The notes under the pieces: generated by a model | The model's database searches: none | What the model was told of the DNA's origin: nothing | Seen by the model: only the letters and a program-made list of their open reading frames with translations | Assembly (NCBI GenBank): GCA_964023275.1 | Contig: OZ029918.1 | Coordinates: 33,749,971-33,813,970, forward strand | Length of the DNA: 64,000 nt | Direction of reading: 5' to 3' | Source: Norana najaformis | Taxonomy: Eukaryota > Annelida > Clitellata > Crassiclitellata > Hormogastridae | Position numbers and translations under genes: made by a program | In this document: positions 33,101 to 44,194 of the stretch, one piece after another | Layout: every line of letters starts with the position of its first letter | Position numbering within the stretch: the stretch's first letter is position 1

Positions 33101-36100
33101 CTTCAAATGTGTTTGTCTCATATTGTAACACACCTTGTCTGGCTTCCTAACAAGATACTAAAGCACATTATAAATGGTTAATAATAATAATGATAATGAT
33201 AATAATAATAATAATCGTCTCATAATTATCATCATCATCATAATAATAACAATAACTATAATAATAATTATAATAATAATAATGCCTGCTCTTTCACAGA
33301 TCAATTATTTTCTACACCTAAACTTTTCATTCCTGACAGATTATTACCCCTGAAGTAACAAAATCATAATAACATCCGGTCCAAACACAAACCCCTATTA
33401 TTCAATAAGCATCATTAATAAAAAATAATTCAGTTCTAACAAATTTACAGTTCAGCTAGAAGATATCAGCTGGCTTGCAATGCCATAAAGGAGCAACATA
33501 AATGCCCCATTACATTACAACACTGACAGTAATGTAAACACACAACACTGCTGCGACTCTGTGTGGTAATTACACACTGGCATGAAGAATTCATTGCTAC
33601 ATCCGAAGAAAAAGAAAATTAGTCCATATTTCAAAGAAATCCAGAGGTTCACACAACAGTACTTACTCGACACATGCATAGCTGCTCGATCCATTTCTCT
33701 CTCCCATATACTTGTTGCATACCTATCCATTCGATCTGGTTCGTTCCTGCACTTACTCGATGCATACTTCTGCACATGATCTGTTTCGTCCCTCTGCCTA
33801 CTCAAGGCATATTTATCCATTCGATCTGGTTCGTTCCTGCACTTAACCGATGCATACTTTTGCACATGATCTACTTCGTTCCTCTGCCTACTAGAGGCAT
33901 ACTTATCCGTTCGACCTGGTTCGTGGCTATGCCTGCTCGAGGCATACTTTTGCACATAATCGGTTTCGTGCCTATGCCTGCTCAAGGCATACTTATCCCT
34001 TTGACCTGTTTCCTTTGCGCACTTACTGGATGTATGTTTATCCATTCGATCTGGTTCTTTCCTGCCAAAGTCGTCTGTTCTTCCACTCCTCCTATCGTCA
34101 CGATAACTTGAGGAGTAGTAATCCTGACGAGAACGAGATTCTTCACCAACTTCTATTCAAAATTAGTATCAAAATGATTTTAAGGAAGAATAGAAGAATA
34201 GTTTATTTGACTGTTTATAATTAAATTAAAGATAAAACTGATAGCAGAAATGATAACTGATTGAGTTGAAGATTTTATTTAATCAAAAAAAATTTATCAA
34301 AAAATAGCAAAAACCTGCAACTCAATTTTAGTGTTAGATTTTTTAAACACTGCCACTTAGAGCAAAGATATTAAAATAAACTTTAGGCCAAAATAAAACA
34401 GCCATAACTTGTCAAACAAATCCAATTGTGAGGCATGCATACTGCCATGAGATACTCACAAAAGTGCTATATAAATGTGAAATTTAATACACAGGTGTTA
34501 TTCATTTTCAGCTCAAGAGCTCTATGATCACAAGTGCCAGTATGGCAATCTGAAGATTTCTACGGCACCATGTTCTTAATGAGCAAGACATCGTTGGTTG
34601 CTTGAAAGTGAATCCAGAGTTCAGTCAAAATCCATAAAGTTTCATGTATTTATTTTCTGGACATTTACACAGCACTGTCAGAAGGTGTTGGATAATTTTA
34701 TGGAGACCAAAGACAGGCCACAGAACTTATTTGAACTTTGCCCCTCCTGACTGACTAATTTCTAGACAAACAAGAGCCTGGACACTACTACCTCCAATTA
34801 CACTTCAGCAGCAACCCCAGATTTCAGTTTTCCTATCAGTTTTGCTTGACTGAAATTTACATCATACACTACAGAATATTTTCGATTAAGGGAAATGAAC
34901 AATTTACCTGGGTGATGTCTATCTGATGAAATCGCATAACGATCACCCTCGTATCCATGATCACGACTGTATCTACTGTCCCGGTCATCTCGATCGATAT
35001 CAGTCGCCTCTCGACTTCGATCGTAAGGATCAGTCGAATGGTGCTTGTGCGAGGAATAGCTCTGGCTACGTGGGTCGGCACGGTCCTGGTGTTTTTTCGC
35101 ATATAGCTCATCGTACTGCTGATAGCGATCGTCGTCCTTCCGGCCCGATTTCTCTCGGCTCGAATAATAGTCACGATACTGTCCTGATGAAGACTGTCCC
35201 TCGAGATCACGCTCCTGATCCTGCACAGGTTTAGCCGAGTGGTGGCTGCGCAGCGACTCCGCAGGAGACTGTCCGTGACGTGACATGTCTGCAGGTGTCA
35301 CTGGCTTGCCCCGATCGTCCTTGGTCATTGGGGACCGTGCCTTGCGGGAATATTCGGCCGCATCGCCTGTCTTCTGCCGCGATGGCTCCCCAGTCCCTGA
35401 CCTGTCCAGGCTGTCTCTGCCTGCTTTGTCAAGGTCAGTCGATGCCTTAGCGGTACGCGAATCAAAACCAGTATCCTGTTCGGGTCGTAGCCCGCCCTTT
35501 TCCCAGTCCTTCTTTCGCCCGCGTCCAGGCGACAGACCTTTCTTTGTGTGTCCATGCTTAGTAGTTTCCAACGTCCTGTTCTTGTCCTTTTCGTCGCCGG
35601 GTTGTCTGGCACGCGCCTCATCCTGTGGAGTCCTCTCCTTCTCCTTCTTGCTATGATCACCTGCCTTCGCTGATCCTTTCTCGTCGTCCGGTCGAACTGG
35701 TTTTGTGTCGGACCGTCTTCCCACAGCCAATTTCGGATCCTTTCCACGCCTTTCCTTTGTCGGCTTTCGCTCATCGCTTGAGTCATCGCTGCTGTAGCTG
35801 GAGCTGGAACTGCTTCCACTGGAGCTGCTGCCGGAGCTGCTGCCACTGTCGCTTCCACTGCTGGAGCTGCTGGAAGACGAAGCACTGCTGGTGGATGAGC
35901 GTCTCCTCTTCCGGCTGGCCTTCACCTTCTCTGGTTTCTGTAATCCACTGTCACGTTTTTCAGATTGTTCCAGAGGCTTCTCTTCAAATGTTGGTTTTGA
36001 TTTGTCACTTGCTCTGCTGGAAACAGGAAGTGGCATGATCTGTGATTTCGAATGGCTGCTCTTCGTGCCATGGTCCTTAGACCGTGATGGTGAGATGGAC

Positions 36101-39100
36101 CGGTCTCGGCGAACGTCTTTCGGCCGTGTGGGCGAGACTGAACGTTCTTTTGCAGACTTCTTGCTTTTAGGTGGTGAGTCGATTCGTTCTTTCCGTGCAT
36201 CCTTAGTCCTTGACGATGGAGAAGTGTAATCCTTTCGTGTATCCTTCCCTTTTCCCTGTGGAGGAGGAGGAATTGCGGGGGAAAGTTCCCTCTTGCTCTT
36301 GCCTGGAGACCTTACCCGACCAACTCTTGCAGTATCCAGTTTTGTTTCAGACTCCATGGCCAACATAATCAGGCGATTCTCAACAGACTTATTTTTCTCC
36401 TCCTTTGGCTTTAGCTTCTTCTCAGAAGACCTGTCCGAAGGCAATCCTGTTGTGCCGCTTGAACTCTCGGCTTTCCTTGGCTCGGTTACGGATTTTGAGT
36501 GCTTGTCAGATGATGATTTTGACGAAGATACTGGATCCTTTTGACTGCAAAGACATTTATTCCTTTTTTGTTTATTGCATATTAAGTATGTGCACAAGGT
36601 CAGTAAATATGAACGCAAGGTGCGAAACAAGCATGTGCAAAAGCATTTTCCCGAGGCCTTATGCAGAATCCACTTGGCAGCGTGAAGTCTCAATCACAGG
36701 ATTAGAGACCAGCATGCTACTGAACAGAATATCATGCTACAGAACCGACCAACATGCCTCCTGTTTTTAGAAATAAACTTGTATTCCATGTTTAAGGTCA
36801 GCATTTACCAAAAAATTTTAGGCAATGTTTCAAATAAGCATGCCAATTATAAAAGATGCCAATTCGAAATATAGCCAAATTTTCTAATGTACATTTGTAA
36901 GTAGGGTATCTAGACACTTACATATCTAACAAAAGTGCTGACTATGCTGGCCTAAGTAGTGCTAAAGCCCATTAAGAACAAAAAGTTCTTTACATGTAAA
37001 GTAACAACCAATAGAGTTCATTTACATTACACTGCCCTGGATTATAACAGACCATTTATGCAGCTCCTCTTTAAAGTACCTCACGTCTTAGGGGCATGAG
37101 CAACAGATAGCTTCAGACTTACTGCTTCTGGTCCTGTTTGTCCTCGGCTTTGTCAGGGCTGCGGCTTCCCTGGCTTCGGTTTCGCTTCTTCTTTTTCTTA
37201 TCTTTAGATTTCCTCCTAAGTCAAAATTACAAATAATGTAAGTAAGTAAGTAAGTAATGCATTTGTTAACATGCCATACATCCATCGACTGAGCGAGGAA
37301 TCGTAGGGCTGAATGGGTCAATGGTCAGACAACAAAAGCAAGACAAAACGAATGACTAAAAGAACGAACAGATTACTGAACCAAATCAGTCGCACATGAA
37401 AGAACAAAGCCTAAACAAACTCAGCAAAAGAAGAAAACAAATAAAATAAACTTAGCAAATATCATAGACTAAACAATTTTCCAAATAAAAGGTGATTTAT
37501 AAATGCAGTTTCTTTTGTCCATTCAAAACATTATTTCCCTTTAAGACATCATTAAAAGACATTAAAAGATATTACAGAAATGTTCAGATACATACACATA
37601 CACAGATGAATTCAAGAAATTCTACATCAAACAATTCTGGCTTCTTGAGAAAGCTTCATAGCTACGATTAACACATCCTTAAAATGCACTGTATAAATTA
37701 ATACTCAGACTGAAACATACCTAGATGAATCATCATCGCCGTGTGATGGACTCTTGTTTTTGGTCTTGCTACTTGATGACTGCAACACAGCGCTGTCATC
37801 TTTCTTGTCGTCCAACTTGTAATGAAAATTATTGAAGTAGCATTCGATAAATAACAAGCTTAAATTATACATTAAAATACCCAAATTTATTTGATGTTGC
37901 ACCTTTTTCAGTCTTTCAGCTAGCCATTCAAGAAGCTTTTAAAGGTGCTACACAAAAATCCACATACACATATGTACACACATACATATACATACACACA
38001 TTTATACATGCATACATTTATACCTGCATACATTTATACATGAATACATTTATATATGCATACATACAATGATACATATGTTTATACATTACTACATATG
38101 TGCACACACATTTATACATACAGAAATTTATAGATGCATAAATTAATAAGTATATACATTCATACACGCATATGTACATTTATACATATATTTATATACA
38201 TTCATCGACATGAATCACTGCTATTTATTGTTTGAAGGTTTAACAATATACACATAACGTAATGTAAACAAACATTTATACAGTACCAGCTTCAAGGAAA
38301 TGCCTCAGCAGCAGCGCATCCCAACTGAACCAATCCACCCTTCAAAGGAGGCACGTGTTAGGCTTCACTCAAACTAATCTAAGCCGATCAATTGGTGGTT
38401 GTTTCTAGGCAAAACCGCATTCCAAAACCGCTCTCCAACCGCTCTCTTACTCATAGTAACCCGGTTCTTACCCGGATGTCTTGTTTCGACGCTTTGTGGC
38501 CATCACCCTCCGTACCATGACTTGATGCAGACCCTTGTTGTCGCGATTTGCTTTCGTGCTTTCGGTCAACTGATCCTTTGTCAGCATCTCCTGGTAAAAG
38601 ATATCAGATGGATGTGATGTAATATTGGTTGGACTCCGCACATGTGTCAGAGCCCCCAGTGGTAACTTTTCCAGTTAAATTGTTGATGAACCATGACATC
38701 ACTTTAATTCCTTCATGTTTGACGTGATTTATTGGATCATTAAAAATTTAATCATGTGATCAATTTCGATTAAGCGCTTTAGTTGATGTCCACCTCTGGT
38801 TACATGACGTGTGCCTTTATATTGTGAACAGTTTTTAGCTTTCCCCAAGCTGGTCACTGTCTATATACCAAAAGCTAGCAGTTATGTGGTATGCATGTAT
38901 GAATTTGTGTATGTATATATGTATCTATTTATGTATGCAAGCACATATATGTATATATCTCGACAATTAATATGCTGTTGTTTAAGTATATCACAAAAGC
39001 GCCAACTACATTAGCCAATTCTGCCAATTCTTAGATGTCATTCAGGTCTAAACTCAAGACACATCTCTTCCAAATTGCTTACACACGACAGCCTGGCTTA

Positions 39101-40748
39101 AAGTTTCTCTGACCTATCAGAATTCAACCCGGTTTCTCCAACAGTTTATAATTTTTGATTGCAATTTTCACTTGAAGCAACCATCAACTGATGCCTTGGG
39201 CATTATGACAACGGCACTATAGACGTCTTTAGATTAGATTAGATTAGCCTAAGTGGTGCTTAATGGTCATTGCCTTTGTCTGAATCAATGACATAATGTG
39301 TTGTAAGACTAATTACATTCTGAGAAGACAAGCCCAGACGCAATGAAAGCCCAGGTCAACGTATATAATCAGATTCCTTTAAAATTTAACAAAGCATGCT
39401 ACAACTTTGGTCATACCAGATGGTTCTGGCCAAATATCTTCAATGTTTTCTGTTGACTTAGTGACAACAACGGTCGACTTAATTTTGCTGTCTTTCTCTT
39501 TCCTCTGCCCAAGAGACTTCTGTCAACAACAAAAACTTAATGAATATGTAAGTACATATCGATAACAGCAACAAGTTTAAAATTCTATGAAATATTAAAA
39601 TTAAGTTATTCTGACTTTTGCAAAAAAAAATTAAGAAATGAAACAATGCGATTCTGAAAACTGCCTAAATGGACAACAATACCAGCAACTTTCTGAGTTT
39701 ACTGTTATCATAACAAGAACTGCTCATGGCCTACCTTTGCCTCAGGGTCGCTTTCGTTTTCATCGCGCTTGCGTGACACACGATTTCTCAGATCATCCGA
39801 GCCTCGATCTCTTTCTCTGTCCCTGAAATTCCAAATATGGATGTAAACAATGGATAGAACTTCACAGGGTCATTCCACATCAAATCAATCAATATCAAGG
39901 TACAGAACACCATCCTGGATTTCAATTAAATTTAACACACATTAAACACCATCCTCGATTTTAATTAATACATGCATTAGCACCTTTGGGAGGTTCTAAA
40001 AGTTGCTAAATAAATAGCCAGATACAGACGTAAATTTACGTCGGAGATGGCGATTGACTGCATTTTACCAAAATTAATCACCCAAATCACAATTTTAACA
40101 GTACCACATTTATCATACTTTTTACCACATAAATCATACTATTTACTGCACTAAATATACATTCACAGCATAGTTGTACAACTATGCAATAATGCTGCTA
40201 AAAGATTACCAATAACACTCACCTTCTTGGGGTAACATGGGAATACTTGCATTTTGAACCATAATTGCAGGTACCATTCTTTGCAAAATCTAGGCAGATT
40301 TCTTGCCTCTGAAAACAGAAGAAATTTCATTTACTTCATTTATATATCATTTACGCAATCACTGAAGTTCTTCATCACCATCTGTAGTGGTTATTCAGAA
40401 AGAGCTCTAATTTAGCGGGGTCAAGGTCCCTTGTGGGTCTGCCGTTTGTGAGCCTACGATTCCTCATTCAGCTGATGAATGCACAGCATAATTAACAAAT
40501 GCATTACTTACTTACTTCAATAACCTGTTTATGTTAAACTTGCATCTCTGTCAGTTTTTGTGATCAGGAAACAAAGATGAATGAATAAAATTAAGAAGAA
40601 AATGAGTAAGATAACTCTGAGATACCTCTGATGAGCTGAAGCTGTGCGGGGCACCAAGCCGCTCAAACACACTTGGCTTAGACTTAACATTACCATCTGA
40701 TGATGACTTCTCTACTGTAATCGTACGCTTGTTCTTCGAACTGCTCAT
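24026..40748 (-). CDS. ZC3H13: Zinc finger CCCH domain-containing protein 13 (m6A writer subunit), complete spliced gene
   Basis: Twenty-two coding exons join in phase: 40748-40626, 40308-40223, 39822-39735, 39519-39417, 38590-38472, 37815-37721, 37215-37123, 36544-34908, 34152-33667, 32924-32787, 31934-31772, 31407-31264, 30612-30444, 29768-29585, 29217-29101, 28747-28650, 28510-28041, 27593-27427, 26818-26663, 26177-25953, 25358-25051, 24175-24026. They total 5,319 nt, or 1,772 residues. Evidence: N-terminal KRTITVEKS and KPSVFERLG, a CCCH finger, a long charged and Ser/Arg-rich body, GYDDISDGELDDLIG, VDILDIKWESLI, GNDLLDQVKTVCQKQL, ALCARRDLAIRRGLCKVEK and VVDQDLYKQSLQLF. All parallel vertebrate ZC3H13 in the same order. 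In flies and mammals the protein works in the nuclear WTAP-VIRMA-HAKAI module of the m6A methyltransferase. Vertebrate proteins are of similar length. Exon edges are inferred from splice consensus and phase. Confidence 0.93.
25051..25358 (-). CDS. ZC3H13: ZC3H13 conserved C-terminal domain, part 2
   Basis: An acidic insert (EEQPAEPKTEESEKPVVKEE) is followed by FQLLDDIADFHAGLQLK, ERIGIVTNVGPYRRALCARR and DLAIRRGLCKVEK. This parallels the vertebrate SLLSNLGPCCKALCFRRD and AIRKQLVKNEK stretch. The donor GAGAAG|gtgtgg sits where the vertebrate sequence continues. Reading through instead would end at a stop 10 nt later. Confidence 0.9.
25953..26177 (-). CDS. ZC3H13: ZC3H13 conserved C-terminal domain, part 1
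   Basis: Encodes VVDILDIKWESLIQNN, then FRRIGVSRAFAGNDLLDQV and KTVCQKQLEDED, matching the VIDVDWSGL and RVGISKKLAGSELFAKVKET region of vertebrates. Donor GAAAA|gtactt is somewhat weak but phase-correct. Confidence 0.92.
26371..26575. repeat. Tandem repeat, about 39 bp, inside a ZC3H13 intron
   Basis: Alternating phrases ttccaaaatgatgggactg and ttccagaatgagaagccag repeat about five times. The minus-strand frame (…FWNSPIILE…) is a product of the repeat. Confidence 0.88.
26663..26818 (-). CDS. ZC3H13: ZC3H13 conserved acidic motif exon
   Basis: Encodes DEDTGYDDISDGELDDLIG then VVEEDKEENQVKK. This corresponds to the GYEPISDDELDEIL block of vertebrate ZC3H13 and opens the conserved C-terminal domain. 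Acceptor tttcag, donor ACAG|gtaaat. Confidence 0.92.
28041..28510 (-). CDS. ZC3H13: ZC3H13 RD/RE-rich exon
   Basis: Encodes DLVVKDAEPSMIPVHVDDR, then HSQRDRDPRRDDRHYDDR and a long alternating Arg/Asp/Glu/Tyr region ending RDEWEN. The donor is AACAG|gtgtga. The acceptor (tttttattcag) pairs with the upstream GC donor at 28,649. Confidence 0.88.
29804..29980 (+). mobile_element. tRNA-derived SINE, copy 1 (in a ZC3H13 intron)
   Basis: Starts ggggcacggtagccaaatgc with an A-box-like TAGCCAAATGC. It has a B-box-like GGATTCAAGCC, then a body with gggaccttgagcatgtcctt and ttgatgcttagtcc, and ends aatggcgcttaataaatgca. It lies antisense to ZC3H13. Confidence 0.75.
31080..31232. repeat. TATATTAT-rich tandem tract
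   Basis: AT-only tandem repetition of ttatatatta within a ZC3H13 intron. Confidence 0.85.
32065..32190 (+). mobile_element. AAGAC-tailed retrotransposon 3' end, copy 2
   Basis: Reads FNQLLQEKRERSRWHK then AANPRFEDG and stop, followed by acaagacaaggcaag. It is diverged but clearly the same family as 9,985-10,273. It lies in a ZC3H13 intron, antisense to the gene. Confidence 0.7.
32583..32757 (-). mobile_element. tRNA-derived SINE, copy 2 (in a ZC3H13 intron)
   Basis: Reverse complement of the SINE. It reads ggtgtggtagccgattggat, then agagcgctcggcttgtagcg, then GGGTTCGAGCC (B box) and ggaaccttgagcaagtcct. It ends 30 bp from the ZC3H13 exon at 32,787, in the sense orientation of the gene. Confidence 0.75.
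33180..33290. repeat. AAT/AATG repeat tract
   Basis: Interrupted (AAT)n with ATC runs in a ZC3H13 intron. Confidence 0.8.
33667..34152 (-). CDS. ZC3H13: ZC3H13 exon with eight 15-residue repeats
   Basis: From about 34,042 down to 33,683 the exon consists of eight 45-bp units. They alternate between a DKYALSRQRDETDHV-type and a QKYASSKCRNEPDRM-type, so there is also a 30-residue period. I know of no counterpart in vertebrate ZC3H13. Acceptor is ttttgaatag, donor TCGA|gtaagt. Phase is conserved, so repeat number can change without frameshift. Confidence 0.85.
34908..36544 (-). CDS. ZC3H13: ZC3H13 large low-complexity exon
   Basis: A 1,637-nt exon coding a Ser/Lys/Arg/Asp-rich disordered region. 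It includes repeated SP motifs (RSPGKSKRELSP, RSISPSRSKD), a poly-Ser/Gly run and an RSRE/DRDDRDSRYSRD segment. Acceptor is tgtctttgcag, donor CCCAG|gtaaat. Such regions are typical of SR-like splicing and RNA-processing scaffolds. The antisense and other-frame ORFs here are shadows. Confidence 0.88.
37238..37310 (+). mobile_element. (GTAA)n-headed dispersed repeat (copy)
   Basis: (GTAA)n, then aatgcatttgttaacatgcc and atccatcgactgagc plus gaggaatcgtag. Related to the copies at about 11,368 and 40,395. Located in a ZC3H13 intron. Confidence 0.55.
37975..38215. repeat. Degenerate ACAT/TTTATACAT repeat
   Basis: Loose repetition of catacatttatacatgcata within a ZC3H13 intron. Confidence 0.8.
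39006..39245 (+). mobile_element. LINE tail plus repeat family 2 copy
   Basis: The text gatgtcattcaggtctaaac and aagacacatctcttccaa (LINE L-K-T-x-L-F region) continues into family 2 (ctgacctatcagaattcaac through atgccttgggcattatgaca) and ends with an AGATT repeat. Family 2 is therefore probably the 3' UTR of this LINE, or a SINE sharing its tail. Confidence 0.6.
40223..40308 (-). CDS. ZC3H13: ZC3H13 CCCH zinc-finger exon
   Basis: The acceptor is cttctgttttcag and the donor AGAAG|gtgagt. It encodes RQEICLDFAKNGTCNYGSK then CKYSHVTPR, a C-X8-C-X5-C-X3-H finger with all four zinc ligands present. The spacing equals that of vertebrate ZC3H13. It enters in phase 0 and leaves in phase 2. Confidence 0.93.
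40395..40520 (-). mobile_element. (GTAA)n-headed dispersed repeat (copy)
   Basis: In reverse complement: (AGTA)n, aatgcatttgttaattatgc, then tcagctgaatgaggaatcg and cagacccacaagggacc. Located in a ZC3H13 intron next to the first coding exon. Confidence 0.55.
40626..40748 (-). CDS. ZC3H13: ZC3H13 first coding exon
   Basis: The ATG lies 23 nt inside an exon that opens with acceptor tttgcttgcag at about 40,772, so an upstream non-coding exon exists. It encodes MSSSKNKRTITVEKSSSDG and KPSVFERLGAPHS, the conserved N-terminal block. The donor is GAG|gtatct, phase 0. I chose this Met because it directly precedes the conserved block; the upstream extension of the frame is intron. Confidence 0.9.
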
Positions 40749-41571
40749 GATATGAATGTCAGTGCTGTCAGCTGCAAGCAAAGTAAGGAAAGGCAAAGTA
40801 ATTGTTAACGCCTTTGTTAACAGTAAGTAAGTATATTCTTTATTAACCAAGAGCTAATCGCACATCGGTTTACAAATATTTAAGAACACAAGAAAAACTT
40901 AATATGCATACATACATCCTAATAATAAAACATTTATGCGTTAAACTATCAGTGGGAGGAATAATACGGTCATAGGTGTGGGGCCGTAGGGAATAACTGA
41001 GGGTTTTACCTGGCAGGAGTAGCTGCTGTAAAACATGGTTTGGGTTGTTCAAGCATAGTAATCTTTAACTTTGTGTAATTTATCATTAATCTGAAGACCT
41101 GAAACCAAGACTTGAGTAGGCTTACAAGAGAAAATGAAATCTGTGCTGGGTACGGTCAAACCAAGCTTCAGTAAACAGCTGTGGAATGATCAGCATTATC
41201 AACTTTTCATTATTTTGCATTATATAATATTTACATTTGAGCTAATAAATCATACATACTTATAGTAAATAATGTAATTAATTCATAAACGTGATCCCCG
41301 ATAAGCCAGGCCGAAAACGCATGCAAGATCAATTTCATATTATAGAATATTTACTTTTGAGCCAGAAAATTACACATGCTTATAGTAAAGGGATTCATAC
41401 AATGGATCTCTATTTCATGACACACCTACAACAACCAATCACAACGCACCAAAACAACGATAAGCCATGCCTTTTATTGAGCGAGGGGAACTGTCCGCCA
41501 TATCGGTCCCCGATACTACAAGTATGCCAAACGTTATCTTCTTAATTTTCGGTAATCCGGGTCGCACTTAC

Positions 41572-41700
41572 AAAACTGAAATCGGGGATCGGGCCGAAAT
41601 TCGTTTCGGAGATGCGGGATTTGGTGATTCGCTACGTACCAGATGTTAAGCAACTCGTACAAACTTTATAGTTGATGATTTATTCCACTGCTACTTACTT
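41572..41700 (-). promoter_or_regulatory. Candidate 5' UTR exon and promoter region of ZC3H13
   Basis: The first coding exon opens with an acceptor at about 40,772, so an upstream non-coding exon is needed. A good donor (CAGTTTT|gtaagtgcg) lies at 41,571 on the minus strand, and the sequence upstream of it is richer in CpG than its surroundings. Start site and extent are not determined. Confidence 0.35.
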
Positions 41701-42099
41701 CCCAACGCTTAAGGAAGCTTTCGGCAAGTGAGTATGATAACGACAAAAAATGTCGTGACACCTGCACAAGCGAAAAACCTTGCAGGAGAGTGCCAGTCCC
41801 ACCGATACGTATTCCGAAATCACCGAGAGCAACATTTTTCCTCTGGCGTTCAGTCCCAACCAAACCCAAAACAAAATCCCTATATTTTACAAGTCCATTT
41901 TGCTATTGTTCTCTATGAATTACTTCTTAAACATAATCAACTAAAAAATGCTATTAAGTTAAAATTAAAGCAAAAACTTACTGTTAATTTGACGGCAACG
42001 ACTATAACATCGCCGACATTTGCAATCAGAGACTTAAACAACATAGAAAAATCACGTGATAATATGGTATCGTGCGATATTCGAAATTTTTTTAATCTA

Positions 42100-42260
42100 A
42101 TCTATTCTAATGACTTCTATAACACCGTTATCATAATGCTTAAGGCATCAATCGATGGTCGCTTCAAATCAAAATCGCAGTCAAAAGTCATACACCGTAG
42201 GAGAAACCGGGTCGAATTCCGATGGGTAAAATTTCCAGGTTTCTTAGTGATGTCTGCATG
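42100..42260 (-). mobile_element. Repeat family 2 copy, inverted
   Basis: In reverse complement it carries gaccatcgattgatgcctta, gcattatgataacggtgtt and the TAGATTAGATT-type end. Confidence 0.6.
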
Positions 42261-42649
42261 AATTTTGAACTGAATACATACAGTGAACAAATTAAAATCA
42301 TTGTCAAGACATGTGTAGACAATTAATCTCTTGTTTTCTTCAGTGCCTTAAGGCTAAGTTGTGGCAATCAGCTTATTCCCAGATTCTTAGTCTAAACAAA
42401 ACCGATAAGCAAGTTATTGTCAGGTTCTTTTCATGTCCAGATTCTATGGTCAAACAGGTTGGCATGCAAGTAAATGACTACGACGCGTGGTGTTTGAAAG
42501 TGGAACGGCTACAAAGATAGAAAAAGATGAGGTATCAAGATATAATTTTTTAATTCCTAGAATAACTAGGGTGATTTTTCAACCTTGGGCAGCAGCTCAC
42601 TTTGTAAATTAGGTCTCCTGTCTGTTGGTTGTGTCTTTGATGTTTTAGA

Positions 42650-42795
42650 GCACTTGATCGAAATGCTAAGCTCAAGATTTCTACAGTGCCCAACGAAAGC
42701 TAAGTCGCGAGCGCTTAGTCAAAACAAATTCGATATTCAGGAATGGTTCATTTCCAGGTCAAGATCAAAGAGTCAGGCAGGGCACTTGATAGTTA
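42650..42795 (-). mobile_element. CR1/L2-like LINE 3' UTR fragment, inverted
   Basis: The text agatttctacagtgcccaac, then gaaagctaagtcgcgagcgc and gtcaaaacaaattcgat, is the reverse complement of the LINE 3' end found at 61,920-62,080. Confidence 0.65.
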
Positions 42796-42859
42796 ATCGA
42801 CAGCTCTGAGAACTAATTCCTCTAAACCATCCAGCTTACTGATCGCAACCTGGTTTCTG

Positions 42860-43220
42860 GCTTAATTCAAGGTTATATTTTTGACCGGGCTTTTCCAACG
42901 GATTACAAGTTTTGACGACAGTTTTATTTGAAGCGAACATCGATTAACACCCATCGACTGATGTCTTGAGTATGATACATTTCTCACAGATGATATCTTG
43001 ACTCCCTCCTTCCTCTTATCTCTCATTTCCCTCCAATCCCAAACACCACCCACCGTAGATGCCACCCTGTCTCTCTGCCTGACCTGGATCTTGACCTGGA
43101 ACCAAACCCTTTTGCCTATTAATTTTTGATTTTGACTGAGTGCCTGTGACTAAGCTGGTTCCCGCGACTTAGCTTTCGTTGGGCGCTGTAGAAATCTCGA
43201 GATTACGATTACGATATTTG
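42860..43220 (+). mobile_element. Family 2 copy followed by CR1/L2-like LINE 3' end
   Basis: 42,860-42,985 matches family 2. 42,990-43,220 matches the LINE 3' end at 61,855-62,080, with ctgacctggatcttgacctg, cccttttgcctattaattt and ttgggcgctgtagaaatctc. It ends in a (GATTAC)-type tail. Confidence 0.65.
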
Positions 43221-43380
43221 TATTAAATGCGCTAGAGAATAGACGATTTGTTGTGTTGGATGAAGGATCCCTAACAGCAATATGTAATAAAAATCCTTGT
43301 GGAAATGCAATGCGTGTGTTTTGTGGAAACAAGAATTGCTTAATATAGTGTGAATTAAAAAAGATATTTTTTTTCTTTTC

Positions 43381-43504
43381 ATGGGGGGCATTTCGGACAG
43401 TCGATTACCGTTGCCATTTCCTAAGGTGCAATGGTTTCAAAGTGCAGAAATATCTGGGATACTTTGCGTGGCGATGTTTCCTCCATCTCCTGCCCTACAT
43501 TCAG
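43381..43504 (+). CDS. Candidate 5' coding exon of the BCOR-like gene
   Basis: An ATG-started frame (MGGISDSRLPLPFPKVQWFQ and on to PPSPALHS) ends at a good donor (TTCAG|gtaaac) in phase 1. It joins in phase to 44,195-44,283 and then to the large exon at 45,169. The ATG context is poor and there is no homology signal, so this is only a model-consistent guess. Confidence 0.35.
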
Positions 43505-44194
43505 GTAAACCCCATCTAAAGATAATTTAGTCCACAGTTAAATGCCCGCGAAACTTAGGAGATATAACATACAGCAGTTCGGCTGAGACATCCTGACTTA
43601 ATATTGACATCTGCCGACAGTGTTAAAGGCATCATTTACTTTCTTTTCGTCGCAGTTCCACCGTGCACCGTAACTGTCCGCCTGTCTGTAGAATTTCAGT
43701 TTGTTTTGCAATAACATCTGATGCAACGCAAGTCGAGTGAAATGGATTATTGCTATACGACAATTGAACATTGACCCATCAGTGGAAGGCAAGTGGAATG
43801 TTTGAGTATTGATTGATCAGTTAACAGGTAAAAGGTAAGGGCGATAAACTTGTTCATACCCTCTTTAGAAACTCCTCAGAATCGTGTTCCTGAGGTCAAA
43901 GGATAATTAGGCTGAGGTGCCAGCATGACTCCAGCAATCCAACAGTGAAAAACCTTTTTAGCATCCCAACATGGTACTCATATATCAGCCAATAAAGGGT
44001 TGAGGCTGAGTGGGCAGCAGGTTGCATGGTATTCCTCAGATGGTCACCCATCCAAATATTAACCTGGCTGCATTAGTCTTAATTTAACTGTGTGTACTAG
44101 CATCATATTAACAAAATGAAGCAGTTGAATAGATCCTACTTCACACAAACAAAGCAAATGTTTTTGCTATTTGCCTGCCTTCTGAATGTTTCAG

